DNA of 64,000 nucleotides from NCBI GenBank assembly GCA_018376445.1, contig JAHABL010000005.1:1-64000 (forward strand), in the 5' to 3' direction. The stretch comes from Mycobacteriales bacterium (lineage in GTDB: Bacteria; Actinomycetota; Actinomycetes; Mycobacteriales; Mycobacteriaceae). The notes under the pieces are model-generated. The model was not told the DNA's origin and ran no database searches. It worked only from the letters and a program-made list of their open reading frames with translations. Position numbers and translations under genes: made by a program. Numbering within the stretch: position 1 is the stretch's first letter; the number at the start of each line of letters is the position of its first letter. Shown here one piece after another: positions 61,168-64,000 of this stretch.

Positions 61168-61864
61168 CAAGCCTCCGCATCATCAGTTCGAGGGCTTCCG
61201 TGCAGAAACCACAGCCGGCTGCCACATTCATCACCAACTGCACACAGCGCTCGGTGACGAGTTCCTGTGCGCACTGCTCCGCCAGCGTGTGAGCAGCAGC
61301 GTCGGGATCGGACCAGTCCACTGGCGCCAGCACCAGCGGAACCGGATAACGCTGGGGTAGCGTTGCCGCGACTCCCACTTGCACCACCACATCTGGCCAT
61401 TCACCCACCCGCTGCACGGGGGTGAGAGTGTTTTTCCCACCCGACTGCCACAGGCCGAATACGCCGGATTTGAAGGTCCCCGCTGGCACACACTGAAAAG
61501 TCAAGGGCAACGCCGGCGCCATGATGGGGTTCTCCCCCTGGTAGCCGGCCACTACCTCGGTGGGCTGTTGGGATGCAAGAAGAGGGGCAAGGTGCTTCTG
61601 TAGGTATTCGGCCACCACCACAACCGGCTCCCGTGTGCGGGGGCCATTCGCTGGTGGAGTGACGCCGAAACCGTCCCCGGTAATCGCAATAAGAGAAGGG
61701 CGCGTACACACCGTGAACAACGCAGCCGCCCAACCGGTAGTCCGATCTTCATCGGTCAGGCCGGACAGCGACTGTAGCGACAGCAATAGCGACCGCGCCA
61801 GCGGGCGTGCCGGCAATGGTAGCTGGGCAGCAGGTACAGCCTGTTGAGGTGACGGTACGGACAT
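61157..61864 (-). CDS. Protein of unknown function (operon gene 1)
   Basis: The 235-residue product has no clear signal peptide; Ala/Leu/Pro-rich at its start, then an alpha/beta-like domain (LIAITGDGFGV, PVVVVAEYLQKHLAPLL, DVVVQVGVAATLPQRYPVPLVLAPVDW). Near the end is C-A-Q-E-L-V-T-E-R-C with a later G-C-G-F-C. It could bind a nucleotide or a partner, but I see no diagnostic motif. It is the first gene of the three-gene operon inserted between pckG and trmB. Start ATG 61864 with AAAGGAGG 6 nt upstream, an excellent ribosome site. Confidence 0.7.
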   Translation of the reverse strand: MSVPSPQQAVPAAQLPLPARPLARSLLLSLQSLSGLTDEDRTTGWAAALFTVCTRPSLIAITGDGFGVTPPANGPRTREPVVVVAEYLQKHLAPLLASQQPTEVVAGYQGENPIMAPALPLTFQCVPAGTFKSGVFGLWQSGGKNTLTPVQRVGEWPDVVVQVGVAATLPQRYPVPLVLAPVDWSDPDAAAHTLAEQCAQELVTERCVQLVMNVAAGCGFCTEALELMMRRLGGK

Positions 61865-62124
61865 AGGCCCTCCTTTCGGCAGCTAAGTGTGCCGAACTGT
61901 GTTCCGCTTGTGGGGAGCTACATTTCCAGCATTTCTCCAAAGGTGCAGGTCAACGCGAAAAAAATGGCCAAAAAATACATCAGAAAAGTTTTTTCAGGTG
62001 TCTTATTGGCATATCGCCACCCCTCACCTCCGCCTCACCCCCGCACAACTCGCAGAGACACCACAAAAATGACATAGCCGCAGCAAAAAGTGACATTTTT
62101 GTCCAAACAAGGGACGATGAACAG
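61865..62124. promoter_or_regulatory. Divergent promoter region with an A/T-rich inverted repeat
   Basis: The region separates the unknown operon from trmB-NYN-mmpL3 and is AT-richer than its surroundings. ACAAAAATG (62063-62071) is repeated in inverted form as CATTTTTGT (62094-62102), 23 nt before trmB. It may be an operator or leader hairpin for the mmpL3 transcript. Confidence 0.4.
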
Positions 62125-63015
62125 GTGACTACTAGCCCAGAACCCACCACCTCCACGCGTAACCCGCGCTGGAACGACCCCGCCTACCGTGAGGCCCTCG
62201 CCGCAGAAAAACGCGCCCACAACGCCAAGCGCGACTCCTCCTCCCGCCTCTACCCGCGGGTGACGGCCTTCCGCGCCCGCAAAGGCGCCATCTCCGACGC
62301 GAAACAGGCGATCTGGGACGAGTACTTCCCCACCCTCGGCAAAAATGCCAGCGATGAGCGCCTCACCCCCGCCGACATCGACACCTGGTTCGGTCGCCCC
62401 GCCACCACCATCCTGGAAATTGGCTTCGGCACCGGCACCTCCACCAGCGCCATGGCCAAAGACGAACCCGACATCAATGTCCTCGCCCTCGAGGTCTACA
62501 AACCCGGCATGGCACAGCTCCTCGCCCGCATGGTGCGCGAAGATATCCCCAATATTCGCCTCCTCCGCGGCGACGCCGTCGACATCATGGACAGCATGCT
62601 CCCCAGCGATTACCTGGACGGGGTACGCGTCTTCTTCCCCGACCCCTGGCCCAAAGCCCGCCACCACAAGCGGCGCCTACTCCAACCGGGAACCTTCGAA
62701 CTCATCGCCAGCGTGCTCAAGCCCGGCGGCATCCTTCACATCGCCACCGACCACGCCGACTACGCCGAGTTTATTGAAGAAACCGGCGACGCTTGCCCGG
62801 AACTCATCCGCCGTAAAGAAGGACTCGCCACCCCCGCACCCATGAGTCTGCAGCGCCCCACGACTAAATTTGAGGGGAAAGGCCTGCGCGAGGGACGCGT
62901 CATCCACGAATTCATTTGGCAGCGTCCCACCGGCAGCACCGGCAGCATCAGCAATGACGGCAACGCCACCCGCACCAGTAACACCGGCACCGAAGGAGAC
63001 ATGCATGAGCAGTAG
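62125..63015 (+). CDS. trmB: tRNA (guanine-N7-)-methyltransferase
   Basis: TrmB methylates G46 of tRNA. The 296-residue protein has the AdoMet site ILEIGFGTGTSTSAMA (about 95-110) and the TrmB hallmark FFPDPWPKARHHKRRL (about 172-187), followed by DHADYAEF. The C-terminus carries a short Ser/Thr/Asn-rich tail not typical of the family. The start is GTG. It is the first gene of a trmB-NYN-mmpL3 operon, matching Rv0208c-Rv0206c, and its 3' end overlaps the NYN start by 11 nt. Confidence 0.95.
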   Translation: MTTSPEPTTSTRNPRWNDPAYREALAAEKRAHNAKRDSSSRLYPRVTAFRARKGAISDAKQAIWDEYFPTLGKNASDERLTPADIDTWFGRPATTILEIGFGTGTSTSAMAKDEPDINVLALEVYKPGMAQLLARMVREDIPNIRLLRGDAVDIMDSMLPSDYLDGVRVFFPDPWPKARHHKRRLLQPGTFELIASVLKPGGILHIATDHADYAEFIEETGDACPELIRRKEGLATPAPMSLQRPTTKFEGKGLREGRVIHEFIWQRPTGSTGSISNDGNATRTSNTGTEGDMHEQ

Positions 63016-63730
63016 CGCTCCCACCCCGCGCGCCCTCCTCATCTGGGACGCCCCCAATATGGACATGGGGCTCTCTGCCATCGTCGGCGGACGCCCGAAC
63101 AGCTACCAGCGCCCCCGCTTCGACGCCGCCGGCCTCTGGCTCCTACACCAAGCCGCCCAACTTGCCACCGACACCGGCCTGGACCCCGACAGCATCATCT
63201 GCGAAGCCACCCTCTTCACCAACGTCAACGAAGCCAACGTCGACGGCATCCACTCCTGGATCGACGCCCTCCGCAACATCGGCTTCTCCGTCTTCGCCAA
63301 ACCCAAAGAGACGGCAGACAGCGACGTCGACGACAATATGCTGGAGCACCTCTCCCTCCGCATCTCCGAAGGCAACCTGAAACTCGTGGTCGTCGCCTCC
63401 GCCGACGGCCGCAACTTCCAAGCCACCCTAGATGACCTAGCTGCCAAAGGTGTCCGCGCCATCGTGCTCGGCTTCGCCGAAGAATGCACCTGGGCAATGG
63501 AAGACCCCAACCTCACCTTTGTGGATGTGGAAGACGTTGACGGACTCTTCCAACAACCCCTCCCCCGCATCGACCTGGAACATCTTCCCAGCGGGGGTGC
63601 CTGGCTGCAGCCCTTCCGGCCACTCCGTGCCCTTCTCAACCGCTCCACCGACCGCAGCGACTCGGTAGTGCCCGAACTTGGCCCCGCCATCACCGACGAC
63701 CCGCACGCCAAGGAGACACTGCATGTTTAG
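63005..63730 (+). CDS. NYN/PIN-like putative ribonuclease (Rv0207c-like)
   Basis: The 241-residue protein begins ALLIWDAPNMDMGLSAIVGG (about 9-28), the NYN-domain start with its first metal-binding Asp, and has further conserved acidic sites in PKETADSDVDDNML (about 101-114) and VVVASADGRNFQATL (about 128-142). The fold is that of PIN-type nucleases. The cellular role beside mmpL3 is unknown although the linkage is conserved in mycobacteria. ATG 63005 has GAAGGAG 7 nt upstream; it lies inside trmB, and its own end overlaps mmpL3. Confidence 0.88.
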   Translation: MSSSAPTPRALLIWDAPNMDMGLSAIVGGRPNSYQRPRFDAAGLWLLHQAAQLATDTGLDPDSIICEATLFTNVNEANVDGIHSWIDALRNIGFSVFAKPKETADSDVDDNMLEHLSLRISEGNLKLVVVASADGRNFQATLDDLAAKGVRAIVLGFAEECTWAMEDPNLTFVDVEDVDGLFQQPLPRIDLEHLPSGGAWLQPFRPLRALLNRSTDRSDSVVPELGPAITDDPHAKETLHV

Positions 63731-64000
63731 CAAATGGGGCGAATTCATTCAGCGCCACCGGAAGCTCGTCCTCGCCATCATGATTGTGCTGGTCAGCGCT
63801 CTCGGCGTGGTGGGTCAGCGACTCCCCGACTATCTCAGCCAATCCGGCTGGTTCGACCCGGGTAGCGACTCCATCAAAGCCGCTGAGCTCGAAGAAAGCA
63901 CCTTCGGTCGCGATAACTCCGCCGACGTCGTCGTCATGTACGATGCACCCGCCGGAAAAACCGTGGACGACAAGGCCTTCGCCAAAAAAGTACAAAGCCA
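63723..64000 (+). CDS. mmpL3: MmpL3 trehalose monomycolate flippase (5' part)
   Basis: Only the first 92 codons are present; the gene runs off the window. The translation MFSKWGEFIQRHRKLVLAIM gives the basic N-terminus and first RND helix (about 14-33). The start of the periplasmic porter domain follows (SGWFDPGSDSIKAAELEEST, GRDNSADVVVMYDAP), typical of MmpL3, the proton-driven exporter of trehalose monomycolate. AAGGAG stands 9 nt before the ATG, which overlaps the NYN stop by 8 nt. Identity is supported by the trmB-NYN context. Confidence 0.9.
   Translation, partial: MFSKWGEFIQRHRKLVLAIMIVLVSALGVVGQRLPDYLSQSGWFDPGSDSIKAAELEESTFGRDNSADVVVMYDAPAGKTVDDKAFAKKVQS

Overview
The window is GC-rich DNA from an actinobacterium of the mycolic-acid group (Mycobacteriales/Corynebacteriales). 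The evidence is the set of lineage markers: the start of mmpL3, the mycolate-transport factors ttfA and pgfA, aftD with its small secreted partner gene, HspR/HAIR heat-shock control and GTP-dependent pckG. Gene order follows two M. tuberculosis neighbourhoods, roughly Rv0321-Rv0385 (dcd, tRNA-Gly, alaA, Fe-S reductase, dnaK-grpE-dnaJ-hspR, GH76, TrmH, pyrE, ttfA, clpB, flavohaemoprotein) and Rv0206c-Rv0236c (mmpL3, NYN, trmB, pckG, methyltransferase, GT4, pgfA, aftD). They lie close together, as expected of a small genome in this order (Lawsonella- or Dietzia-like; the species cannot be fixed from sequence alone). These locus names come from memory of M. tuberculosis synteny, not from a search.

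Layout. 0.3-3.1 kb: a secreted LIP-type lipase and a GH76 glycosidase. 3.2-8.6 kb, minus strand: TrmH-type methyltransferase, pyrE, an extremely long ttfA and a rhodanese. 8.9-18.5 kb: a secreted membrane protein, clpB, a flavohaemoprotein, hspR-dnaJ and grpE-dnaK. Inverted repeats matching the HspR element (HAIR) precede clpB, dnaJ and dnaK. 18.7-29.8 kb: an apparently 5'-truncated DUF5692 gene, a large Fe-S/heterodisulfide-reductase-like membrane protein, alaA, a surface protein, nrdF, and an ECF sigma factor with its membrane partner. 30-32.4 kb: dcd, tRNA-Gly(CCC) and a GT87 mannosyltransferase.

32.5-38.5 kb is a trpE-G-D-CB-A operon in which trpC and trpB are one continuous reading frame and trpF is absent. 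Its proteins look more like Clostridia-type Trp enzymes than like mycobacterial ones. 38.8-57.6 kb is a cell-envelope cluster: two acyltransferases, GT-C-like membrane proteins, lipoprotein, universal stress protein, DUF2613 protein, AftD, PgfA, a Wzx-like flippase, GT4, methyltransferase and a GH183 (DUF4185) D-arabinanase-like protein. All four convergent gene pairs in this cluster overlap at their 3' ends. 57.7-64 kb: pckG, an unrecognised three-gene operon, then trmB-NYN-mmpL3 (mmpL3 cut by the window end).

Functionally, most genes serve the mycolyl-arabinogalactan envelope (TtfA, PgfA and MmpL3 for trehalose monomycolate transport; AftD and GH183 for arabinan; GT87 for lipomannan-type glycans) or proteostasis (HspR regulon). 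The best candidates for something undescribed are the three-gene operon at 59.7-61.9 kb, the giant acidic TtfA, the TrpC-TrpB fusion in a probably foreign trp operon, and the repeated C-terminal motifs of the Fe-S protein.
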